Source: a sulfur-oxidizing endosymbiont of Gigantopelta aegis (lineage in GTDB: Bacteria > Pseudomonadota > Gammaproteobacteria > GRL18). Taken from it: a stretch of DNA of 64,000 bases. Below, piece after piece: positions 56,348-64,000 of the stretch (the stretch's first letter is position 1; each line of letters begins with the position of its first letter). The notes under the pieces were generated by a model. It had not been told where the DNA came from, made no database searches, and saw only the letters and a list, made by a program, of their open reading frames with translations. The stretch lies in NCBI RefSeq assembly GCF_016097415.1, contig NZ_JAEHGE010000001.1:3709778-3773777 (forward strand), in the 5' to 3' direction. The translations under genes and the position numbers were made by a program.

Positions 56348-57143
56348 AGCGTGCTCTTAAATTTTAGTTCGTTAGCTTTTTTAGGGTTTTTTCTAGGGCA
56401 ATTATTTTTTCTTCTATGGTCATTTCTGCCGATGAAATGGCCTCGTTTCGAGCTAAAAATTCTATATTCATTGATTTAATTTGTTCTATCTGTGAATTAT
56501 TAAGGCCAAGTCGGCTGTCGTCATTCTCAAGCTCAGTTAAATGTTTTTGTATGTTTTCAGACTGTTTGCCTTGTATCGATTCAGCGTGCTGTGCAAAATC
56601 ATTTAAGTGAAACTTAAGTGCATCCAGAGTGCGTTCATATTGCCGATCGAGTAGCCATTCATTCAGCAATGATTTAATGCGTGAATTCACCCCTAGACCG
56701 ATCACTTCCATTAAACCTTTTAGTGCATTATATTGCGGACTATCAGCCATAGGCATATTTTTGAATAATAATTCTACATGCGGGAAGCTAATCATTAGCT
56801 TGTCATTAAAACCAAAGAAGTGCTCAGCATTCATTGTTTGAGTAAATAAAGATTTCTCTAGTGGTGAAATTTCATTATGGGTTGAAAATAGACTGTTTTC
56901 TAGTTGAGAGCGAAACTGAAATGAGCAATCCAGGCCTAGGTTCTGACATGAATTTAATAATAACTCTGCTAAGTTTTCCTGTGAATGACTGCTACAGCAA
57001 GCGGCTAAAAAAGAGGCACTGATTTCAGCAATATCCACTTTGTCTATTGTTAATGGTGGTGTTGTTTGGGTATTAGAGACTATAGTTTGGGGCTCCGTGA
57101 CTATAGACTGTTGGTTTGCCTCTATGGTTTGTTTTATTCGTAT

Positions 57144-58203
57144 TAATGTGGCTATACTTAACCGGACACACAACTTAAAACAACTAAAAGATGATGAACA
57201 CATTTATGATGAAGTAAAACGTCTGAAAAAAGAATTGGCAAAAGTGATTCAGGAGCGTGATTTATTAAAAAGGCCACAGCGTACTTTGCAAGGGAAACTT
57301 TGTGAAGTACGCATGGATAACTGATCAGGCTAAAGATTACCCGGTAACGATTCTGTGCCGTTTTATGGATGTTTCCCGTAGTTGCTATTATGATTGGGTT
57401 AGCTCTCCTAAAACGGATAGAGAGAAAGAAAATGAAGCGCTTACTGAGCAGCTAAAAAACTGTTTGAAGACAGTCGCAAGACTTATGGAACCCGTCGTCT
57501 TAAAAAGAAAACTGGCTGAAAAAGGCGTTCATATAAGCCGCCGGAGAATTGGTCGATTAATGAAAAAAGCCGGTTTGTTTTGTAAAACGAAGAGACGCTT
57601 TAAAGCGACGACTAATTCCAAGCATAATAAGCGTATATCTCCAAATTTACTGGAAAGAGAGTTTACTGTCTCTCAACCTGATCGCTACTATGTGGGTGAT
57701 ATTACCTATATTGCCACCAAGGAAGGCTGGTTATATTTAGCGGTTGTCATTGACTTATTCTCTAGGCAAATTGTTGGCTGGTCGATGGATGAGCGAATGA
57801 AAGCCAAGCTAGTCAATGATGCTTTACTGATGGCCATATGGAAGCGTAAACCAATGGATGGATTGCTTTGGCATACTGACCGAGGTAGCCAATATGCCTC
57901 TGATAGTCATAGAAAAATATTGTCGGATCATAACATAATTCAGTCTATGAGCCGCAAAGGAAATTGCTGGGACAATGCTGTATCAGAGAGCTTCTTTCAT
58001 AGTTTGAAAACTGAATTGACGCACCATTGTCGATTCAAAACCAGAGTAGAAGCAAAGCAGGCAATATTTGAATATATTGAGGTATTTTATAATCGGGAGC
58101 GACTTCATTCGGCTAATGATTATTTGTCACCAGTCGATTATGAAATACAGCAGGAAATAGCTTAAATCGATTGATTGAAGAGGGGTAAAAGGCTGACACA
58201 TCA
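57144..58203 (+). mobile_element. IS3-family element, copy G, shortened (TSD TAT)
   Basis: Left end TAATGTGG at 57144, right end TGACACATCA to 58203. TAT flanks at 57141-57143 and 58204-58206. The start of orfA is deleted between CTAAAAGAT and GATGAACAC. The 3' tail is removed between AAAAGGC and TGACACATCA, so only about ten bases of the right end remain. It lies within a host response regulator gene. Confidence 0.93.
57302..58165 (+). CDS. IS3 OrfB copy G, continuous 287-aa frame
   Basis: Identical in protein sequence to the OrfB of copy F, including the added A (near 57505) that restores the frame after the out-of-phase [16 protein letters not shown] stretch. All three DDE residues are present. 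GTG start at 57302. The right IS end is too short for normal mobility. Confidence 0.82.
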   Translation: MKYAWITDQAKDYPVTILCRFMDVSRSCYYDWVSSPKTDREKENEALTEQLKNCLKTVARLMEPVVLKRKLAEKGVHISRRRIGRLMKKAGLFCKTKRRFKATTNSKHNKRISPNLLEREFTVSQPDRYYVGDITYIATKEGWLYLAVVIDLFSRQIVGWSMDERMKAKLVNDALLMAIWKRKPMDGLLWHTDRGSQYASDSHRKILSDHNIIQSMSRKGNCWDNAVSESFFHSLKTELTHHCRFKTRVEAKQAIFEYIEVFYNRERLHSANDYLSPVDYEIQQEIA

Positions 58204-58541
58204 TATTTCCAGCTCGGAATGATTAAATGGTTTGGTAATATAATCATAACCACCGACTTCATAGGCCTTAATTTTATCTTCAAGCGTGCCTCGTGCTGAG
58301 ACAAAGATAACGGGAATATGTTGTGTTAGCGTGTCTTTTTTCAGAGCCTGACAGGTTTCATAGCCATCCATTCCAAGCATTGAAACGTCCAGAAGAATGA
58401 GGTCGGGTTGAATGTCATGGATGTTTTTTAGACATTCTTCACCTGATGATGCTAGGCTAACGTCAAATGTTGTGGCAAACAACTCCTCAACAATAGCTTG
58501 ATTGATAGGTTCATCGTCAACAGATAATAGTTTATACATAC

Positions 58542-61061
58542 TCATTTCTTTTTCTTGGGGCTCGGACTTTCTGTTTGTTTGATAGGATCAGAATGGGATT
58601 GTACTGGAATACTAAAAGAAATAGTCGTTCCCTGACCAAAAACACTCTGCGCCTTAATTATACCATGGTGGCCTTCAATAATTTCTTTACAAATGGCCAA
58701 ACCTAGCCCAGTACCACCAGCACCGGTGTTAGTCTTACTACTCTGGGCAAACTGGTCAAAGATACTCTCAAGTTCATTGACTGGCACGCCAATGCCTTCA
58801 TCTTTGACATCGACTCTAATCGCCGATTGTTTTTTTATCAGACGCTGATCATCATTGTGCTTGTCTTCAATTGTAGTATATGAAAATGCGATTGTAATTA
58901 ACGAATCAGATTGAGAAAATTTAATCGCATTGGACAGCAAGTTATGAATGACCTGCATAATGCGCTCTTTATCGCAGGTTACGCTGGTGTCAATTTCATT
59001 ACCGATCATTTTTACGCTCAAATGCTTTTCTTCAATTAAAGCATTTAGCTCTGATATGACCAGTGATATCAGCTCATCCAAAGAGTGATAGGTCATATTG
59101 TAATCCATCTTTTCTGCTTCTAGCTTGGATAAATCCAGTAAATCATTGAGTAGTAGCAATAAACGCTGTCCACTCTGATGAATTCTATCAAAGTAATTAA
59201 GCAATTTATTGGGAGAGTTACTATGACTATTTTTTATCCCGATACTGGAGAAACTGAGAATGCCATGCATTGGCGTACGAAGTTCGTGCGATATGTTGGC
59301 TAAAAATTCAGATTTTGCTCGGTTGGCTTGTTCGGCATTTTCCTTTGCTTGTTTGAGATCGGCTGTTTGTACGCTGATCAGCTCTTCGAGATGAGAGCGA
59401 TTACGATCCAATTCTCGTTCGGCATTTTTTCTCATGGTGATATCACTATGGGTACCAACGGCTCTTAAAGGGTTGCCCTTGGAATCAACCTGTACTATTT
59501 TGCCACGATTCAAAATCCATTTATATTGACCGGTTCGGGTCTTAAAACGGTATTCAATATGAAAGAAATTGATTTTACCCTGTTTAATTGACTCATATAG
59601 CTGTAGCACTTTTTGCTCATCATCAGGATGTAAGAGCTTTTTCCAGGCCATTAGTTCATTGGGGATTTCGCCAATCCGATAGGCCATCATGGAAGACCAT
59701 CGAGGACTCACATAGAGTTTGCCGGTGGTGATATCTATATCCCATAAGGCATCATTACTGCCCTCAAGGGCAAACTTGAGGCGTTCCTGACTTTCTAATA
59801 AGGCATTTTGAGTTTCATTTTTCCCTTTCGCCTCAAGCTTAAGCATTTCATTGGCTTTTCTTAAGTCCATGGTGCGCTTAAATATCTCATCCTCAAGAAT
59901 ATCCTGATTTTCTTTGAGTTGTTTCTCAACAGCAAGACGATTGTGTTCTTCGCGAAAGAGTTTGACCAGAAAGGCGATGGATATCAAAGTCAAAGAAATA
60001 AACAAGATACTGGCATTGAGCCATCGGGAAGCAATGTAATTTCGGGTGAAAACAGTGTCAGGAAAAACATTCAGTACCCAGTCAGTACCTTTAATAGGTG
60101 CTTGAAAAAGCTTTTTTTCACGCGTGGCATAATTAAGCTGGCTACCAAATAAACGGCTGGCTTGTACGCCGTCGGTACTGACAATAATATGATCGGGGGA
60201 TTTAACATGTGTAATTAATAATATCTGATTAGATAATTGATTACGTTTGAGTATTTTGATTAAGCCATCCATACTAACGTGGATTAAAAATATAAAGGGT
60301 TTTCCAGAGTTATCTCTCAGAATTTTACGAATTTCAAAATGATAATCATGGTCTTTCTTACCATGGAGTGAGAGAGGAATATTTAATCGGGTATTTTTTA
60401 AAATTTTATTCAGTTCTATGCGACACAAGGAACTAATTTTAATTGATTCTTTAGTAATCAGTGGAATACCATCAGGGTTGATGAGGTTATAGGTTAATAC
60501 ACTCCCAAAATGTTTATCTATTTCAAAATTTAGCTTGGTAATTAAAGATTCATTATTCGCTGATTCCATGAGTTGTTGTAATTCAGGCTTGAGAAGATGG
60601 GCGAAGCTTTCCAGTAAAAATTGTTTATTTTGAATGTATTGATTGATCGTCGCCTGGGTGTTTTTGACTGATGAAATCCCTAGCTCCTTTTGATAACTTT
60701 CAAATTCTCTGATGTTTTTAAGGGTTGTCCAAACAATGATATTCGTAAATGAGACCATAAACAATAGGACGAAAATAATTGCTGTTCTACGACTATCAAT
60801 AATTCCCTTATGTGCTGATAAATAATAAAAGACACTGAGAATGATGATGAGGATACTGAAAAATATAATGAGTGTGCTAGTGGAAAATAAAAAATCAGAC
60901 GGGGCTAATTGATTATGAATAAAGGAAAATATTTTTTCATCAAGTGAAGAGGCATCATTAGCTATGGTTTGATGATTATGTTCAGAATTTGTTGCGCCAA
61001 GATATGGGGCAAAAAAAGAAAAAATAATCAAAACTAATAAGCGAACGGGTTTTATCTGCAT
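58542..61061 (-). CDS. PAS-containing sensor histidine kinase
   Basis: 839 residues. Signal-like N terminus and membrane helices (LIIFFSILIIILSVFYYLSA, TAIIFVLLFMVSFTNIIVWT) frame a periplasmic sensory region of about 230 residues, closed by WLNASILFISLTLISIAFLV. Then come a coiled linker, a PAS domain of fold-3 type (SNDALWDIDITTGKLYVSPR, EYRFKTRTGQYKWILNRG), a second coiled segment, HisKA with phospho-His in FLANISHELRTPMHGI, and HATPase with NAIKFSQ, VKDEGIGVP and GTGLGLAICKEI. There is no receiver domain. The 3' end overlaps the split response regulator, its likely partner, which is now broken. Confidence 0.92.
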   Translation of the reverse strand: MQIKPVRLLVLIIFSFFAPYLGATNSEHNHQTIANDASSLDEKIFSFIHNQLAPSDFLFSTSTLIIFFSILIIILSVFYYLSAHKGIIDSRRTAIIFVLLFMVSFTNIIVWTTLKNIREFESYQKELGISSVKNTQATINQYIQNKQFLLESFAHLLKPELQQLMESANNESLITKLNFEIDKHFGSVLTYNLINPDGIPLITKESIKISSLCRIELNKILKNTRLNIPLSLHGKKDHDYHFEIRKILRDNSGKPFIFLIHVSMDGLIKILKRNQLSNQILLITHVKSPDHIIVSTDGVQASRLFGSQLNYATREKKLFQAPIKGTDWVLNVFPDTVFTRNYIASRWLNASILFISLTLISIAFLVKLFREEHNRLAVEKQLKENQDILEDEIFKRTMDLRKANEMLKLEAKGKNETQNALLESQERLKFALEGSNDALWDIDITTGKLYVSPRWSSMMAYRIGEIPNELMAWKKLLHPDDEQKVLQLYESIKQGKINFFHIEYRFKTRTGQYKWILNRGKIVQVDSKGNPLRAVGTHSDITMRKNAERELDRNRSHLEELISVQTADLKQAKENAEQANRAKSEFLANISHELRTPMHGILSFSSIGIKNSHSNSPNKLLNYFDRIHQSGQRLLLLLNDLLDLSKLEAEKMDYNMTYHSLDELISLVISELNALIEEKHLSVKMIGNEIDTSVTCDKERIMQVIHNLLSNAIKFSQSDSLITIAFSYTTIEDKHNDDQRLIKKQSAIRVDVKDEGIGVPVNELESIFDQFAQSSKTNTGAGGTGLGLAICKEIIEGHHGIIKAQSVFGQGTTISFSIPVQSHSDPIKQTESPSPKKKK

Positions 61062-61143
61062 GTATTTATAGAATTATTTTTTTGGTGGGATTCATTAAAA
61101 CATATGCTCTGGCTAAAAAGAAGTTTCTACCTTAAATGATCAC

Positions 61144-61800
61144 TTAATCTCTCAATGAAATGATAGGCCACTGTTGTTCTTTGGCATATTGTTCAAGCTT
61201 TTCATCAGGATCAACTGCAACCGGATGAGAAACCTTGAGGAGTAATGGGAGATCATTAATAGAATCACTATAAAAATGACTATTGTCCAAGGAATAGTCA
61301 TGTTCCTTTAACCAAAGATTTAGACGTTCAACTTTTCCCTCCTGAAAACAAGGAATACCTAATACTTTTCCCGTATATTGATTGTTTATTTGTTCCGGCA
61401 TCGTGGCGATAATATCATCAACAGCCAATTTTTTAGCAATAGGTGCTGTAACAAAATGATTTGTGGCAGTAATTATCAATAAAAAATCATTGTTTTGGCG
61501 ATGTTGGGCTAATAGCGCTTCCGCCTTAGGTAGCCAGATTTCTTCAATCTTATCCTGGATAAATTCATCATGTAATTTATTCAGAGTAGTGATAGAATGT
61601 TTGCTCAATGGTGCTAGGCTAAACTCAAGAAAGTCATATATATCAAGAGTTCCAGCTTTATATTCATCGTAGAAATGCTGATTTTCACGTTCGTAGAGAA
61701 TGGGATCGACCAGCTCTTTTTCAACTAAAAATTTCCCCCAGAGGTAATCACTATCACCGCCTATTAGGGTATTATCTAAATCAAATATTGCTAAATTCAC
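61144..61800 (-). CDS. HAD-superfamily phosphatase (SerB-like, HAD-IB)
   Basis: 218 residues. The HAD motifs are I: AIFDLDNTLIGGDS (DxDxT), II: LIITATN (Thr), III: Lys in the EGKVERLN segment and IV: HFYSDSINDLPLL (SDxxxD). The cap between motifs I and II is helical. Members next to rppH-ptsP in gammaproteobacteria are annotated as HAD-IB hydrolases, some acting on histidinol phosphate or phosphoserine. The substrate is not known. Divergent from rppH, with 141 bp between. Confidence 0.88.
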   Translation of the reverse strand: MNLAIFDLDNTLIGGDSDYLWGKFLVEKELVDPILYERENQHFYDEYKAGTLDIYDFLEFSLAPLSKHSITTLNKLHDEFIQDKIEEIWLPKAEALLAQHRQNNDFLLIITATNHFVTAPIAKKLAVDDIIATMPEQINNQYTGKVLGIPCFQEGKVERLNLWLKEHDYSLDNSHFYSDSINDLPLLLKVSHPVAVDPDEKLEQYAKEQQWPIISLRD

Positions 61801-61941
61801 TGCTTATCCCTGATTTTTTATAAAAAGAGACTGATTTTACCACTTTTCTTGAAAAAAACAGTGATATAATTTATCGTAAATCCTAAGTTTAGACTCTTTG
61901 AAGCGATTGTTAATTATGTATATAACGACTGGTATGAAATA

Positions 61942-62433
61942 TTGATTGATTCGGACGGCTATCGGGCAAATGTGGGTATTATCATCTTTAATGATGAGGG
62001 TAAACTCTTCTGGGCTCGCAGAATAGGGCAAGATGCCTGGCAATTCCCCCAAGGTGGCATAGCACACTCAGAATCACCCGAGCAGGCCGTCTTTCGCGAA
62101 CTGGACGAAGAAACCGGCCTGCAGGAAAAAGACGTGCAATTAGTTGCTCAAACTGAGGGCTGGCTACGTTATAACCTGCCCGACCATTTGGTGCGTCGCT
62201 ATAAGCATCCGGTTTGTATCGGTCAAAAACAAAAGTGGTTTATGCTACGCTTGCTGTCAGATGAGCAATCAATATCCTTTGATCATAATCATCGCCCTGA
62301 ATTTGATATTTGGAAATGGACAGATTATTGGACACCATTGAGTGAAGTGATCGCATTTAAACGTGATGTTTACAAACAGGCGCTGGAATTTTTTGAACCA
62401 ACATTTTTAAATCAGCCACATAATTACAAATAA
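61942..62433 (+). CDS. rppH: RNA pyrophosphohydrolase
   Basis: 163 residues. The protein begins [20 protein letters not shown] and has the Nudix box [20 protein letters not shown](TG) in the RppH arrangement, preceded by DAWQFPQ. The start is taken as TTG at 61942, as the conserved MIDSDGY needs an initiator there and no ATG is in frame. RppH removes pyrophosphate from 5' ends and starts mRNA decay. It is followed by ptsP 87 bp downstream, as in E. coli and relatives. Confidence 0.94.
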   Translation: MIDSDGYRANVGIIIFNDEGKLFWARRIGQDAWQFPQGGIAHSESPEQAVFRELDEETGLQEKDVQLVAQTEGWLRYNLPDHLVRRYKHPVCIGQKQKWFMLRLLSDEQSISFDHNHRPEFDIWKWTDYWTPLSEVIAFKRDVYKQALEFFEPTFLNQPHNYK

Positions 62434-62520
62434 AATAAAAATTTAGCATCATTCGTAAGGGTTTTAGTCAATTTAACCACATTCATAGCTTATCATCTAT
62501 AAAAAAAGGAAGGGTACTGT

Positions 62521-64000
62521 ATGTTGCAGACCTTGCGACGCATTGTTCAGGAAATTAACTCAACGAGAGATCTCAGTGAGGTACTGGAAATCATCGTTAG
62601 AAGAGTCAAAAAGGCTATCAATGCTGATGTCTGTTCAATTTATTTATTTGATACCAATGATACGACTTTTACCTTGATGGCCACCGATGGCCTCAACTCA
62701 GAACTGGTTGGTCAAGTACAAATGGAACATGGCGCGGGTTTAGTCAGTCTGGTGGCGCAAAGAACCGATCCGCTTAATCTTGATGACGCCCAGGAACATC
62801 CTCGTTTCAAACTTTTCACATCACTTAATGAAGAGCGTTTTCACGGTTTCACCGGGATACCCATTACTCATCACCGAGAAGTACTGGGCGTATTAGTGGT
62901 GCAGTCAGAGTCACGTATCCGCTTTTCTTCTGATGTAGTGAATTTTTTAGTGACCATTGCCGCGCAATTGGCCGGGGCAATTATCAATGCTCAGGCGAGC
63001 AGACAAATTCCTGTTCATAGCATGAAAAATATTTCCAAAATAAGGCAGGACTATCGCCCAATGGTCGGCCAACCCGGCTCTCCGGGAATTGCTGTTGGCA
63101 ACGCCGTGCCGATTGCCTCATCAGTCTCATTGAACGCCGTGCCGGATCGTCCGGCAGAAAATATTGATGACGAAATCAATGTCTTTCGTCAGGCGTTGGA
63201 ATCTGTGCGAAAAGACATTAAATCAATCTCCTTCCAATTGCTTTCCGATGGCTTACCGACTGAAGATGTGGCTGTTTTTGATGCTTATTTACTCATGCTG
63301 GATTCAAATACATTGATCGAAAGCACCATCAAAAATATTCAAATGGGTAACTGGGCTGCGGGTGCCTTAAGGGATACCATTTTTGATCACATAAAATTAT
63401 TTGGTGAAATGGACAATCCCTATTTGCAGGAACGGGTAAAAGATATTAGAGATTTAGGTCAGTGTATATTTGACCAAATGCAGGGTATTAATGACCTGCC
63501 CGTCGAAAAATTGACCAAAGATAGCATTATCGTAGCCGATGATATTTCTGCGACACTTTTAGCCGATATAGAAAAAACCAATGTGGCCGGTATTGTTCTA
63601 AAAAGTGGCTCCAGAACGTCTCATGTTGCAATTTTGGCCAGAGCAATGGGAATACCTACAGTTGTTGGAGTCAATGAACTGCCTATTATGCAATTGGATG
63701 GCAGTTTGCTCGTGGCTGATGGCTATAGTGGCAAGGTGTATATTTCACCTTCTGAACATATTATTAAAGAATACTCACGCCTCATTTTTCAAGAAGAAGA
63801 GCTTTCACAGGAACTGAAAGAGTTAATTGATCTACCGGCGACGACCTTGGATGAAATAAATATTCCTCTTTATGCGAATACAGGCTTAGTGGCAGATATT
63901 ACCCCGAGTAAACAAAGTGGTGCTGAAGGTATCGGCTTATATCGAACCGAATATCCCTTCATGATCCGTCAGCGTTTTCCAGGGGAAGAAGAACAAAGTA
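62521..64000 (+). CDS. ptsP: PTS-Ntr enzyme I (PtsP), N-terminal part, runs off the window
   Basis: Starts at ATG 62521 with GGAAGG seven bases upstream; no stop appears before the end of the window. The first 493 residues show a GAF domain (LRRIVQEINSTRDLSEVLEI, GFTGIPITHHREVLGVLVVQ), then the enzyme I part: VGQPGSPGIAVGNAV, a helical HPr-binding region, and the phosphohistidine segment GSRTSHVAILARAMGIP. PEP-binding residues (GAEGIGLYRTEYPFM) follow near the end. It phosphorylates NPr in nitrogen- and potassium-related regulation. The rest of the gene is outside. Confidence 0.95.
   Translation, partial: MLQTLRRIVQEINSTRDLSEVLEIIVRRVKKAINADVCSIYLFDTNDTTFTLMATDGLNSELVGQVQMEHGAGLVSLVAQRTDPLNLDDAQEHPRFKLFTSLNEERFHGFTGIPITHHREVLGVLVVQSESRIRFSSDVVNFLVTIAAQLAGAIINAQASRQIPVHSMKNISKIRQDYRPMVGQPGSPGIAVGNAVPIASSVSLNAVPDRPAENIDDEINVFRQALESVRKDIKSISFQLLSDGLPTEDVAVFDAYLLMLDSNTLIESTIKNIQMGNWAAGALRDTIFDHIKLFGEMDNPYLQERVKDIRDLGQCIFDQMQGINDLPVEKLTKDSIIVADDISATLLADIEKTNVAGIVLKSGSRTSHVAILARAMGIPTVVGVNELPIMQLDGSLLVADGYSGKVYISPSEHIIKEYSRLIFQEEELSQELKELIDLPATTLDEINIPLYANTGLVADITPSKQSGAEGIGLYRTEYPFMIRQRFPGEEEQS

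Larger units (their letters stand above)
56364..58545 (-). pseudogene. Response regulator with a helical output region, split by IS3-G
   Basis: The start (58545) gives a receiver: LLSVDDEPINQAIVE, phospho-Asp in LILLDVSMLGMDG, FVSARGT and YITKPFNHSELEI. IS3-G interrupts at 58203/57144 with the duplication TAT. Removing it joins SELEI to RIKQTIEANQQSIV in frame and gives 372 residues. The output part (FLAACCSSHSQENLAELLLN, LGVNSRIKSLLNEWLLD, and a final coiled coil IEEKIIALEKTLKKL) has no recognised domain. The start overlaps the kinase stop by four bases, so it was the second gene of a kinase-regulator operon. Confidence 0.85.

Overview
The window looks like an AT-rich chromosome segment of a gammaproteobacterium, probably a sulfur oxidiser. 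The support is a set of gammaproteobacterial housekeeping genes (cysG, fabB, sbcB, rluA, the rppH-ptsP pair, an LdtD/MepK-like pair), a protein resembling DsrS next to a siroheme synthase, and an octaheme HAO-like cytochrome. The species cannot be named from this sequence. No rRNA, tRNA or CRISPR array was seen.

Mobile DNA covers about a third of the window. One IS3-family element (full length about 1.52 kb, 26-bp related ends, 3-bp target duplications) is present seven times, named A to G here: 2960-4397, 4658-6180, 7003-10912, 22075-23592, 39433-40449, 42981-44168 and 57144-58203. Around and inside these copies are two IS66 elements, an IS30 fragment, an IS4-type element (21755-24610), an IS21-type element (25151-30335) and a DDE element of uncertain family (28254-29947). 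Nesting is clear: IS66 in IS3-C (8-bp duplication), IS3-D in IS4 (3 bp), and the DDE element in the accessory gene of IS21 (9 bp). Almost every transposase gene carries one-base gains or losses in homopolymer runs, while the long host genes are open.

Region by region: 1-10.9 kb is an insertion-sequence cluster with broken host genes (a PAD/agmatine-deiminase-like fragment and a small secreted protein). 11-21.7 kb is a host block: two small unknown genes, trpD2, then a co-directional run Sel1 - MoxR-type AAA+ - VWA - DsrS-like - glutaredoxin - cysG - unknown, with two copies of a 176-bp MITE. 21.7-30.6 kb is a second mobile cluster flanked by remnants of DUF4166-like and YtoQ-like genes. 30.7-39.2 kb holds a secreted metzincin protease, cell-wall enzymes, a glutaredoxin, a hemerythrin, a receiver-PilZ regulator and a DUF3087 membrane protein. 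39.3-44.2 kb has a secreted-protein gene split by IS3-E, then a toxin-antitoxin pair between two attC-like sites (an integron gene cassette with no integrase in view), then IS3-F. 44.4-48 kb encodes an octaheme HAO-like cytochrome and a nonaheme/cytochrome b fusion. 48.3-53.7 kb has rluA, sbcB, a membrane protein with DPW repeats and a VWA membrane protein. 54-61 kb has fabB and a signalling cluster whose second response regulator is split by IS3-G. 61.1-64 kb has a HAD phosphatase, rppH and ptsP, which runs off the end.

Exact target duplications allow four interrupted genes to be rejoined in frame: a 481-aa secreted protein, a 372-aa response regulator, a 192-aa IS21 accessory protein, and the IS4 transposase (still frameshifted).
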